Positions 1-5,055 of a stretch of 13,051 nt of DNA are shown piece after piece. Origin of the DNA: an uncultured Ruminococcus sp. Lineage in GTDB: Bacteria; Bacillota; Clostridia; Oscillospirales; Ruminococcaceae. Location of the stretch: positions 1 to 13,051 of the forward strand of contig CAMOEP010000031.1 of the NCBI GenBank assembly GCA_946612185.1, given 5' to 3'. The first letter of the stretch is position 1, and every line of letters starts with the position of its first letter. Below the pieces are notes generated by a model. That model searched no databases. It was not told the DNA's origin and saw only the letters and a program-made list of their open reading frames with translations. A program made the translations under genes and the position numbers.

Positions 1-808
1 TGTAGGACATATCCTGGAGTTCCTTCTGAACGTCCTCAGGGATAGTCAGCATAGGAGCGGAGCAGAATGAGTCACCGGTATGAACGCCGATGGGGTCGAT
101 ATTCTCGATGAAGCAAACGGTTATCTTGTTGTTGTTAGCGTCACGGACAACTTCAAGTTCAAGTTCTTCCCAGCCGAAGATACATTCCTCAACAAGAACC
201 TGACCTACCAGAGAAGCCTGAAGACCTCTCTCACAGACAACCTTCAGTTCGTCAACGTTGTATACCATACCGCCGCCGGCACCGCCCATAGTATAAGCGG
301 GACGGAGTACTACAGGGTACTTCAGCTTTTCAGCGATCTTAACAGCCTCATCAACGGTATAAGCAACTTCGCTTTTTGGCATACCGATACCGAGCTTTTC
401 CATAGCGTGCTTGAACTCGATTCTGTCCTCACCACGCTCGATAGCATCGACCTGAACGCCGATTACCTGAACGCCGTACTTCTTGAGAACGCCAGCCTTG
501 TCAAGCTCTGAGCAGAGGTTCAGACCGGACTGACCGCCAAGGTTCGGAAGGAGAGCGTCGGGGCGCTCTTTCTCGATTATCTGGGTAAGTCTTGCCAGGT
601 TCAGAGGCTCGATATAAGTGATGTCAGCCACATCGGGGTCGGTCATGATAGTAGCGGGGTTAGAGTTTACGAGAACGATCTCATAGCCCAGTTTTCTGAG
701 TGCTTTACAAGCCTGAGTACCTGAGTAGTCGAACTCGCAAGCCTGACCGATGATGATAGGGCCTGAGCCGATTATCATAATTTTGTTGATATCCTGTTTC
801 TTTGGCAT
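1..808 (-). CDS. carB: Carbamoyl-phosphate synthase large subunit, N-terminal part (partial)
   Basis: This is the ATP-dependent large subunit that, with the CarA glutaminase, makes carbamoyl phosphate for pyrimidine and arginine synthesis in the cytoplasm. About 269 of the usual 1,060-1,070 residues are visible, and the gene runs off the left edge. The translation starts MPKKQDINKIMIIGSGPI, the typical CarB N-terminus. It then shows GQACEFDYSGTQACKALR, the VNSNPATIMTDPDVAD stretch, EPLN, PDALLPNLGGQSGLNL, and the first ATP-grasp glycine loop (MGGAGGG near residue 190). The ATG at 806-808 is preceded by GGGAG about 6 nt upstream. The gene has its own promoter and nothing like carA lies upstream, so carA must be downstream of this window edge or elsewhere. 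The family assignment is very secure. Confidence 0.97.
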   Translation of the reverse strand, partial: MPKKQDINKIMIIGSGPIIIGQACEFDYSGTQACKALRKLGYEIVLVNSNPATIMTDPDVADITYIEPLNLARLTQIIEKERPDALLPNLGGQSGLNLCSELDKAGVLKKYGVQVIGVQVDAIERGEDRIEFKHAMEKLGIGMPKSEVAYTVDEAVKIAEKLKYPVVLRPAYTMGGAGGGMVYNVDELKVVCERGLQASLVGQVLVEECIFGWEELELEVVRDANNNKITVCFIENIDPIGVHTGDSFCSAPMLTIPEDVQKELQDMSY

Positions 809-883
809 ATTTTTCTCCCAACCCGTACCCGGAGGTACGTTATAGATTTGCCAATTAAAGCATGGCATAATTTCTTACTATAT

Positions 884-912
884 ATCATATCACAAAATTC
901 TGCAAATTGCAA
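884..912 (-). promoter_or_regulatory. Sigma-A-type promoter of carB
   Basis: Read on the minus strand, TTGCAA (907-912) is followed after 17 bp by TATGAT (884-889). A TGA lies just before the -10, giving an extended -10. The predicted start near 877 gives a leader of about 70 nt. That leader contains a small hairpin (CGTACC/GGTACG, 824-839 region) just before the ribosome binding site. I did not see a clear PyrR-type antiterminator. Confidence 0.6.
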
Positions 913-958
913 GAAAAATTTCTTCCCAAACCACATTTAATGAATAATCGCAATGTTT

Positions 959-1130
959 TAATGCGTAATTCGTAATGCGTAATGCGTAATTAAGGTATCG
1001 CCTTGCGGCGATGTATTTAAAAAATTCCGGTTACTGTACATTTTACAGTAACCGGACGTTTTCTTTAAATATGAACTGCGGCGTAAAACTCCCGCTACAG
1101 TAAGAGTAGACGCAATTACGCATTACGAAT
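959..1130. repeat. MITE-like intergenic element bounded by heptamer inverted repeats
   Basis: Four tandem heptamers (TAATGCG, TAATTCG, TAATGCG, TAATGCG) fill 959-986. The 16-bp stretch ATTCGTAATGCGTAAT at 968-983 is repeated perfectly in inverted orientation at 1115-1130, ending at the stop codon of the neighbouring protease gene. Inside lie an ATCGCC-TTGC-GGCGAT hairpin (about 998-1013) and the terminator hairpin at 1026-1056. A single heptamer-type unit recurs at 2642-2651. Another, followed by the same CGCCTTGCGGCG hairpin, occurs at about 7300-7321. There is no transposase ORF, so the element would be non-autonomous. Confidence 0.65.
1014..1056 (-). terminator. Rho-independent terminator for the DUF2461-CPBP operon
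   Basis: A perfect 12-bp stem (CCGGTTACTGTA at 1027-1038 with TACAGTAACCGG at 1044-1055) closes a 5-nt loop. One further T-A pair extends it outward. On the minus strand the stem is followed by AATTTTTT, a proper U-tract. On the plus strand a weaker CGTTTTCTTT follows, so it may also stop rightward transcription. Confidence 0.85.
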
Positions 1131-1792
1131 CAAATAAGGATGGCGAGGAGAAAGTCCCACCAGCAATGAAGCAAGGCAGGGATAACGATATTCCTGGTTT
1201 TCAGGAACGTTACCGAGAATACGATGCTGAGTATCGGTATGGTCAGCCATGCAACTGACAGCATATTCTCTTTGAATATACCTTGTTCTATCCAGCGGGG
1301 GAAATGTATCATAGTGAAAAGAAGCGCATTAACGCCCATTACCTTATAGTCCTTTTCGTCCTTTGCACCGGTATTCAAAAGCCAGCCACGGAAAACAAGT
1401 TCTTCATTGAAGCCTACAAAAAGGTATCCCAGAAAGCTTATAGGAACATTCGCCTTTATCACAAAATGGCCACCACCACTTCTGAAGGCGCTGACGGCTA
1501 TGTACAGCGTGAAAATGATAAACACCGGCAGGAACGTTCCCCAGCCACGTTTCAGGCTGAACATCTCACCCCATTTTACATTCAGGCTGTCGCTGCTGCG
1601 CTTTATAAGCAGCAGCGCTGGTATTCCCCAGACTGCTGATTTTATGGTCATCTCTTTCAGAAGAAGCGTTACTTCCTCGGAGAAATGATCGTCTAAATGA
1701 CGGGCTATAAATAACCCGTATACTGTCCATACTATAAAGAATATAATAGTATAGACTATCACAAGTTTCTGTATTTTCTTATCCCTTATCAT
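1130..1792 (-). CDS. CPBP-family intramembrane glutamic endopeptidase (CAAX protease / bacteriocin-processing family)
   Basis: The 220-residue multi-pass membrane protein has the signature motifs of the CPBP (Abi/CAAX protease) family. EELVFRG gives the paired glutamates E130/E131 and R135. FTMIHF gives F159 and H163. LLHCWWDF near the C-terminus gives H209 and D213. Hydrophobic segments lie at about residues 9-30, 54-63, 87-103, 118-130, 152-163 and 180-197, and the C-terminus is hydrophobic. Members cleave membrane-embedded peptides, process or confer immunity to peptides, or have unknown roles. Nothing here identifies the substrate. The ATG at 1792 has AAGGAG 8 nt upstream. It follows the DUF2461 gene after 13 bp and is almost certainly co-transcribed with it. 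The stop codon touches the inverted repeat of the 959-1130 element. Confidence 0.9.
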   Translation of the reverse strand: MIRDKKIQKLVIVYTIIFFIVWTVYGLFIARHLDDHFSEEVTLLLKEMTIKSAVWGIPALLLIKRSSDSLNVKWGEMFSLKRGWGTFLPVFIIFTLYIAVSAFRSGGGHFVIKANVPISFLGYLFVGFNEELVFRGWLLNTGAKDEKDYKVMGVNALLFTMIHFPRWIEQGIFKENMLSVAWLTIPILSIVFSVTFLKTRNIVIPALLHCWWDFLLAILI

Positions 1793-1805
1793 AATTTTTA
1801 CTCCT

Positions 1806-2534
1806 TTACCACATAAAATCCTGCGCCGGGGCTTTGACTATCTCCTCCTCCGGCTGCATGGCGGCTTCCTTTTCCAGCGCCCTTGCCTGCGCCTGCAATG
1901 TGACAAGTTCATGGAACATATCGTTCACCGGCATCACCTGCCTGAATACCTTGATGACCGTCTTTGCAAGTTCCGGGGAACACAGCTTTTCCGGGTCGGT
2001 AACAGTCATCGACACCGAAAGTCCCTTTTTCCGGTAATATTCCTCGGTATCCTTGGTACTTCCCGGTTTTATGCGCTTGTACTCCTCTCCGCCAACTTCA
2101 AGACCTGCCCGTTTCAGCTTTTTCATAAGCTTCAGGAAGTCCTCCGGCGACTGGGCAAGGTCTGCCCGGAAACGCTCCATAACTGCCGCTTCCGGCTTGG
2201 ATATACGGAATCCAAAGTCTGCGCCCTCCGGGGAAAGTTCAAAGTAAAGCACCGGTGATTTGCTCCAGTACATTGCCGGGTAGAGCATATAGAAGTACAT
2301 ATTGTCACGGTAGTGCAGAAACGGCGGAAAACCTGCGTCACGGTATATCCTGCCGGTCTTGTGTATCATTCCGCACTCCGCAAAAGGAGCGGAAATGTCC
2401 TCGCCAAGAGCTTTCATCGGCTCATAAACGAAGTCCAGGTAGGTCTGCTTGTGCGCCTCGAAGAACTCCTTGTTATTGTTATTTCTTATATCTAATAGGA
2501 ACTGAAAAGTTTCCCTTGAAAATCCGCTGAACAA
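1806..2534 (-). CDS. DUF2461 domain-containing protein (TIGR02453 family), TTG start
   Basis: The 242-residue soluble protein matches the DUF2461/TIGR02453 family, found in many bacteria and some fungi and of unknown biochemical function. The N-terminal FSRETFQFLLDIRNNNNKEF-FEAHKQTY resembles the family's 'FL..L..NN...WF..H...Y' opening. The middle part has GRIYRDAGF and a YRDNMYFYM stretch, where the family usually has its conserved Arg/Asp-rich core. The start is TTG (2532-2534), chosen because GAGGAGG lies 7 nt upstream and the family N-terminus begins right there. It is the first gene of a two-gene operon with the CPBP protease and is read from the promoter at 2666-2694 through a leader of about 125 nt. 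The family assignment is good and the function unknown. Confidence 0.88.
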   Translation of the reverse strand: MFSGFSRETFQFLLDIRNNNNKEFFEAHKQTYLDFVYEPMKALGEDISAPFAECGMIHKTGRIYRDAGFPPFLHYRDNMYFYMLYPAMYWSKSPVLYFELSPEGADFGFRISKPEAAVMERFRADLAQSPEDFLKLMKKLKRAGLEVGGEEYKRIKPGSTKDTEEYYRKKGLSVSMTVTDPEKLCSPELAKTVIKVFRQVMPVNDMFHELVTLQAQARALEKEAAMQPEEEIVKAPAQDFMW

Positions 2535-2659
2535 AATTTATCCTCCTCAGATCTATAATGGTTGTACGCCAGTGGCGGACAGTTTCTCTTTTCTCTCCGG
2601 TGAAGTCACGGCAGTAAAATTAAACCTCCGCTGCCAAAACGTTACGCATTATTTAAGTA
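2535..2659 (-). other. Long 5' leader of the DUF2461-CPBP operon
   Basis: The predicted transcript start near 2659 leaves about 125 nt before the TTG codon. It can form GGCAG/CTGCC (2610-2614 with 2631-2635) around an exposed GGAGG, and a small CGCC-AGT-GGCG hairpin at about 2567-2577. No known riboswitch class could be recognised. There is no terminator or sequestering hairpin over the real ribosome binding site. An extra GGAGG in the leader (about 2625-2629 on the opposite strand) has no start codon at proper spacing. Confidence 0.35.
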
Positions 2660-2665
2660 ATAATA

Positions 2666-2694
2666 ATTATATCACATATGAGAGATAATATCAA
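2666..2694 (-). promoter_or_regulatory. Sigma-A-type promoter of the DUF2461-CPBP operon
   Basis: On the minus strand TTGATA (2689-2694) is followed after 17 bp by TATAAT (2666-2671), with TGA directly before the -10. This is one of the best promoter matches in the window and sits on the AT-rich flank of the DnaA-box cluster. Confidence 0.7.
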
Positions 2695-2762
2695 GGGGGT
2701 GAAAATTTAAATACTGAGAGTATTATTTTTTGGGATTTGCAATAGCAATATAGTGCTAATTT

Positions 2763-2966
2763 TTATCAACCGCCTTGTGAGAAACTTTTCAACACAGTGT
2801 TGAATTAGATGTGGGAAACAATTACGATTGTTGAAAACTCTGTTGATACTGTGGAAAGAGCCGTTGAAATACAGTTTTTGCCGTGTCGAAAAAGTGGAAA
2901 ACAATGTGGATAATATGAGAAATTCCGCAAATACTAAAACTGTATTGTGGAAAACCTGTCCACAAT
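2763..2966. promoter_or_regulatory. Dense cluster of DnaA-box-like 9-mers (origin-like or DnaA-titrating site)
   Basis: The region holds one perfect box TGTGGATAA (2905-2913, complement of TTATCCACA) and a one-mismatch box TGTGGAAAA (2946-2954). At least eight further 9-mers have two mismatches: 2763-2771, 2786-2794, 2810-2818, 2829-2837, 2841-2849, 2850-2858, 2893-2901 and 2956-2964. Most share one orientation. Two palindromes are embedded: TTCAACAC-A-GTGTTGAA (2788-2804) and ATTGTGGA-N7-TCCACAAT (2944-2966). AT-rich DNA flanks the cluster at 2641-2690. Genes diverge on either side (minus to the left, plus to the right). No dnaA, dnaN or other origin-linked gene is in the window. Confidence 0.55.
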
Positions 2967-2992
2967 AAAATTCACACAAAGGACTGATTTGT

Positions 2993-3322
2993 ATGAAAAA
3001 GATTTTAGCAATAACCTGCTTATTATGCGTAAGCGCCCTCTCACTGGCAAGCTGCGGCAGTACTAACGACCGTGAGAACGACTACTTCGACCGCTATTCT
3101 GACGGCACTGACGATACCATACACGACAGCCGTAATTCCGCCGGCGACCACGTTAAAGACGCTGTTGACGGCGCTAAAAACGCCGGCGAGGACATCATCG
3201 ACGGCGTAGGCGATGCCGGCAAGGAAATCATCGACGGCGCACAAGACGCAGGCAAGGAGATAATCGGCGGCGCTGGCGACGCTGCTAAGGATATCACCGA
3301 CGGTCTGGACGGAAAGCGCTAA
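2993..3322 (+). CDS. Small secreted lipoprotein with 11-residue helical repeats
   Basis: The 109-residue protein begins with a lipoprotein signal peptide (MKKILAITCLLCVSALS) and lipobox LASC. Lipidation is expected at Cys21, placing the protein outside on the membrane. Residues 22-53 are polar and Asp-rich. Residues 54-108 are five tandem 11-mers of the form G-K-E-I-I-D-G-A-x-D-A (VKDAVDGAKNA, GEDIIDGVGDA, GKEIIDGAQDA, GKEIIGGAGDA, AKDITDGLDGK). Such hendecads suit a right-handed amphipathic helix, as in LEA-like or apolipoprotein-like proteins. The 33-bp DNA repeats behind them are diverged. AAAGGA lies 9 nt before the ATG. It sits 42 bp upstream of spoVAD on the same strand, where spoVAC would usually be, and may be co-transcribed. 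I cannot name its function. Confidence 0.85.
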   Translation: MKKILAITCLLCVSALSLASCGSTNDRENDYFDRYSDGTDDTIHDSRNSAGDHVKDAVDGAKNAGEDIIDGVGDAGKEIIDGAQDAGKEIIGGAGDAAKDITDGLDGKR

Positions 3323-3328
3323 ACTCAC

Positions 3329-3348
3329 AGGGCGGCTTCGTTCGCCCT
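3329..3348 (+). other. Small hairpin between the lipoprotein gene and spoVAD
   Basis: AGGGCG (3329-3334) pairs with CGCCCT (3343-3348) around GCTTCGTT. It has no U-tract, so it is not a terminator. It sits just before the spoVAD ribosome binding site (GGAGG, 3356-3360) and could stabilise or partition the mRNA. Confidence 0.35.
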
Positions 3349-3364
3349 TACACATGGAGGTTAT

Positions 3365-4375
3365 ATGGCTGAATTTTTGACCCAGGGAGTTTTCTCCCTC
3401 AATAACCCCGCCTTCCTGAAAGGCTTCGCCGCCGTCGCCGGTACTAAAGAGGGCGAGGGGGCGCTGGGCAGTCACTTCGACCGCATCGTCGAGGACAGCC
3501 ACTTCGGGCGCAAGACCTGGGAACAGGCTGAAAGCCAGTTCCAGCTTGAAGCCGTGCGCATCGCTGCTCAGAAAGCCGATGTCACCGCCGGGGATATCGA
3601 CGTTATCTGCTCCGGCGACCTTATCAACCAGTGCATCGGCTCGACTTATGGTCTGCGTGAACTTGGCGTGCCGTTTCTGGGGATATACGGCGCTTGCTCA
3701 ACTATGGCGGAGGGGCTTGCCATTGCGTCCCTGCTCCTGGACGGCGGAGGTTTCCACACCGCTGCTGCGGTAACTTCTTCACACTTTTCAACAGCCGAGC
3801 GGCAGTTTCGTGCGCCGCTTTCCTACGGCGGTCAGCGCACTCCAACTTCCCAGTGGACTGCCACCGCTGCCGGGGCTGCTATACTTGGCGAGGGCGGAGC
3901 GTGCGCAATAACCGGCGGCTGCATCGGAAAAATAGCTGATATGGGAATTTCCGACATTACAAACATGGGCAGCGCTATGGCTCCGGCGGCGGCTGATACC
4001 ATTTTCCGCTACCTTTCCGCCACTGGCACTTCCCCCAGCGACTATGACAGGATAATCACCGGCGACTTAGGGCTTGTGGGCAGCCGCCTGCTCCTTGAAA
4101 TTATGGAAAAACAGGGGATAGACCTGTCTGCCGTCCACTGTGACTGCGGCGTTATGCTCTACGATATCGACGCTCAGGACGTTCACTGCGGCGGCTCAGG
4201 CTGCGGATGCAGCGCAAGTGTACTTTGCGGCTACTTCCTGCCGGAAATGGCTGAGGGAAAATTCAACAGGCTGCTTTTCATCGCAACAGGTGCGCTGATG
4301 TCGCCAATGTCACTGCAACAGGGGGAGTCTATACCCTCAGTGGCGCATCTGGTGGAGATACGGAGGATACAATGA
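3365..4375 (+). CDS. spoVAD: Stage V sporulation protein AD
   Basis: SpoVAD is the thiolase-fold protein of the SpoVA channel that binds dipicolinic acid and moves it into the forespore and out again at germination. The 336-residue length is normal for the family. The N-terminal FSLNNPAFLKGFAAVAGTKEGEG-LG matches SpoVAD. GDLINQCIGSTYGLRELGVP (about residues 84-103) is followed by the GACSTMAEGL motif with the thiolase-position Cys111. The C-terminal glycine/cysteine-rich GGSGCGCSASVLCGYF (276-291) and TGALMSPMSLQQGESIPSVAHLV are diagnostic. GGAGG lies 4 nt before the ATG. Its stop overlaps the spoVAE start by 4 bp, so translation is probably coupled. The upstream neighbour is a repeat lipoprotein, not spoVAC. 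Confidence 0.96.
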   Translation: MAEFLTQGVFSLNNPAFLKGFAAVAGTKEGEGALGSHFDRIVEDSHFGRKTWEQAESQFQLEAVRIAAQKADVTAGDIDVICSGDLINQCIGSTYGLRELGVPFLGIYGACSTMAEGLAIASLLLDGGGFHTAAAVTSSHFSTAERQFRAPLSYGGQRTPTSQWTATAAGAAILGEGGACAITGGCIGKIADMGISDITNMGSAMAPAAADTIFRYLSATGTSPSDYDRIITGDLGLVGSRLLLEIMEKQGIDLSAVHCDCGVMLYDIDAQDVHCGGSGCGCSASVLCGYFLPEMAEGKFNRLLFIATGALMSPMSLQQGESIPSVAHLVEIRRIQ

Positions 4376-4737
4376 TACTACTGGACATTATCAAGGCTTT
4401 TATCGTGGGAGGACTTCTGTGCGCTGTCGGACAGCTTCTCATCGACTTCACCAAACTCACCCCCGCCCGGATACTCACCGGCTACGTCGTGGCAGGCGTG
4501 GTACTCTCGGCTTTGGGACTTTACGCCCCTCTTGCGGACTTTGCCGGGGAGGGTGCGGCAGTTCCCCTGACCGGCTTCGGACACCTCTTAGCTGAGGGCA
4601 TGAGGCGTTCCGTGGCGGAAGAAGGGCTTCTTGGCGTATTTACCGGCGGATTCAAAGCTGCTGCCGGGGGAATATCTGCGGCACTTTTAGCCGGACTTTT
4701 TTCAGCGGCGGTATTCCGACAGCGTGACAAGGCATAA
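4372..4737 (+). CDS. spoVAE: Stage V sporulation protein AE (SpoVAEb type)
   Basis: The 121-residue membrane protein follows spoVAD with an ATGA overlap, as in spoVAC-AD-AE operons. It opens with a hydrophobic helix (IIKAFIVGGLLCAVGQLLID) and LTPARILTGYVVAGVVLSALGLY. A loop with ADFAGEGAAVPLTGFG follows, then EGLLGVFTGGFKAAAGGISAALLAGLFSAAVF, the family pattern for the small SpoVAE subunit. It acts in the inner spore membrane with SpoVAC and SpoVAD in dipicolinate transport. GGAGG lies 5 nt before the ATG. The gene is followed by a large hairpin repeat, not an obvious terminator. Confidence 0.94.
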   Translation: MILLDIIKAFIVGGLLCAVGQLLIDFTKLTPARILTGYVVAGVVLSALGLYAPLADFAGEGAAVPLTGFGHLLAEGMRRSVAEEGLLGVFTGGFKAAAGGISAALLAGLFSAAVFRQRDKA

Positions 4738-4739
4738 AA

Positions 4740-4791
4740 TTCAGGCAACACCGCACAAAGACCGCCTGACGGCTTTGCAGTGTTGCCTGAA
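4740..4791. repeat. Hairpin repeat, copy A (AGGCAAC family)
   Basis: TCAGGCAACAC (4741-4751) pairs perfectly with GTGTTGCCTGA (4780-4790), and nested pairing (AAAG/CTTT, CCG/CGG, GC/GC) fills much of the interior. No U-tract follows on the plus strand, so it is not a standard terminator of spoVAE. The outer sequence closely matches copy B at 4993-5025: AGGCAACACCGCACAAAGA against AGGCAACTCCGCACGGAGA, 16 of 19 identical. Confidence 0.65.
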
Positions 4792-4792
4792 G

Positions 4793-4836
4793 TTCACATT
4801 ATTTCAGAAAATCGTCACCTTAATTTCACATTATTT
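4793..4836. promoter_or_regulatory. Pair of 12-bp direct repeats upstream of a small-RNA promoter
   Basis: TTCACATTATTT occurs exactly at 4793-4804 and again at 4825-4836, 32 bp apart (about three helical turns). The second copy ends a few bases before the -35 position of the promoter at 4840-4868. The arrangement suits a dimeric activator or repressor site. The protein is unknown. Confidence 0.4.
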
Positions 4837-4839
4837 TAA

Positions 4840-4868
4840 GTTTAATTAAAGAAAACGGGGCTATAATA
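4840..4868 (+). promoter_or_regulatory. Promoter of candidate small RNA (TATAAT; also fits a sporulation sigma pattern)
   Basis: A perfect TATAAT lies at 4862-4867. There is no good sigma-A -35 at 17 bp. The same bases read as GGCTATAATA (4859-4868), which fits the sigma-F -10 pattern GGNNANANTR. GTTTA at 4840-4844 fits GYWTA, with a 14-bp spacer that is 1-2 bp short of usual. Which sigma factor is used cannot be decided from sequence. Confidence 0.45.
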
Positions 4869-4873
4869 TAAGC

Positions 4874-4990
4874 AGATCAGGAAATGATCTACCCAATTCC
4901 AAAAGTTTTTTTCTTTCCCCCTCCTTAATTATTTACCCTCTTTCTTAACTTTATTTCGCCCGTGTACCCCCATACACGGGCAACTTTTTT
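4874..4990 (+). ncRNA. Candidate C-rich small RNA next to spoVAD-spoVAE
   Basis: An isolated unit of about 117 nt lies between the promoter above and a strong terminator. The predicted start falls on a 5' stem-loop, AGATCA-GGAAA-TGATCT (4874-4890). The middle is pyrimidine-rich and apparently unpaired, with CCCCCTCC (4917-4924) and ACCCTC (4935-4940). These are complementary to Shine-Dalgarno sequences. The 3' end is the terminator with a loop containing five C. No ORF with a ribosome binding site is present. The layout is that of Firmicutes trans-acting sRNAs that mask ribosome binding sites. I could not assign it to a named family. Confidence 0.5.
4958..4990 (+). terminator. Strong rho-independent terminator
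   Basis: GCCCGTGTA (4958-4966) pairs perfectly with TACACGGGC (4973-4981) around a CCCCCA loop, followed by AACTTTTTTAT. It ends the candidate small RNA and would also stop any spoVAE read-through. Confidence 0.9.
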
Positions 4991-4992
4991 AT

Positions 4993-5025
4993 AGGCAACT
5001 CCGCACGGAGATTGTGGTGTTGCCT
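4993..5025. repeat. Hairpin repeat, copy B (AGGCAAC family)
   Basis: AGGCAAC (4993-4999) pairs with GTTGCCT (5019-5025). It is a shorter relative of copy A at 4740-4791, in the same orientation, and begins directly after the small-RNA terminator. The two copies therefore bracket the small-RNA locus. On the minus strand it lies about 30 bp beyond the WYL gene's stop but lacks a U-tract. Confidence 0.55.
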
Positions 5026-5055
5026 TAAAGTTTTAGGAAAAGTGGTCTGGAATTT

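Noticed and set aside
80..511. Open frame of 143 codons on the plus strand at the left edge
   Set aside because: It is antisense to carB, whose conserved motifs explain the sequence fully.
2567..2580. CCGCCACTGG on the minus strand, reminiscent of the CCGCCACTG box of cobalamin riboswitches
   Set aside because: The rest of the cobalamin core (GGTG...TCCGG arrangement in the right order and strand) is missing, and the neighbouring genes have no B12 link.
2709..2730. AATACT-GAG-AGTATT hairpin followed by ATTTTTT, terminator-like on the plus strand
   Set aside because: The stem is short, AT-rich and weak, and no plus-strand gene lies upstream for it to terminate.
2942..2971. Sigma-G-like promoter for the lipoprotein-spoVAD unit
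   Set aside because: Only partial matches (GTATT and a poor -10) could be found, and they overlap the DnaA-box palindrome. They are too weak to call.
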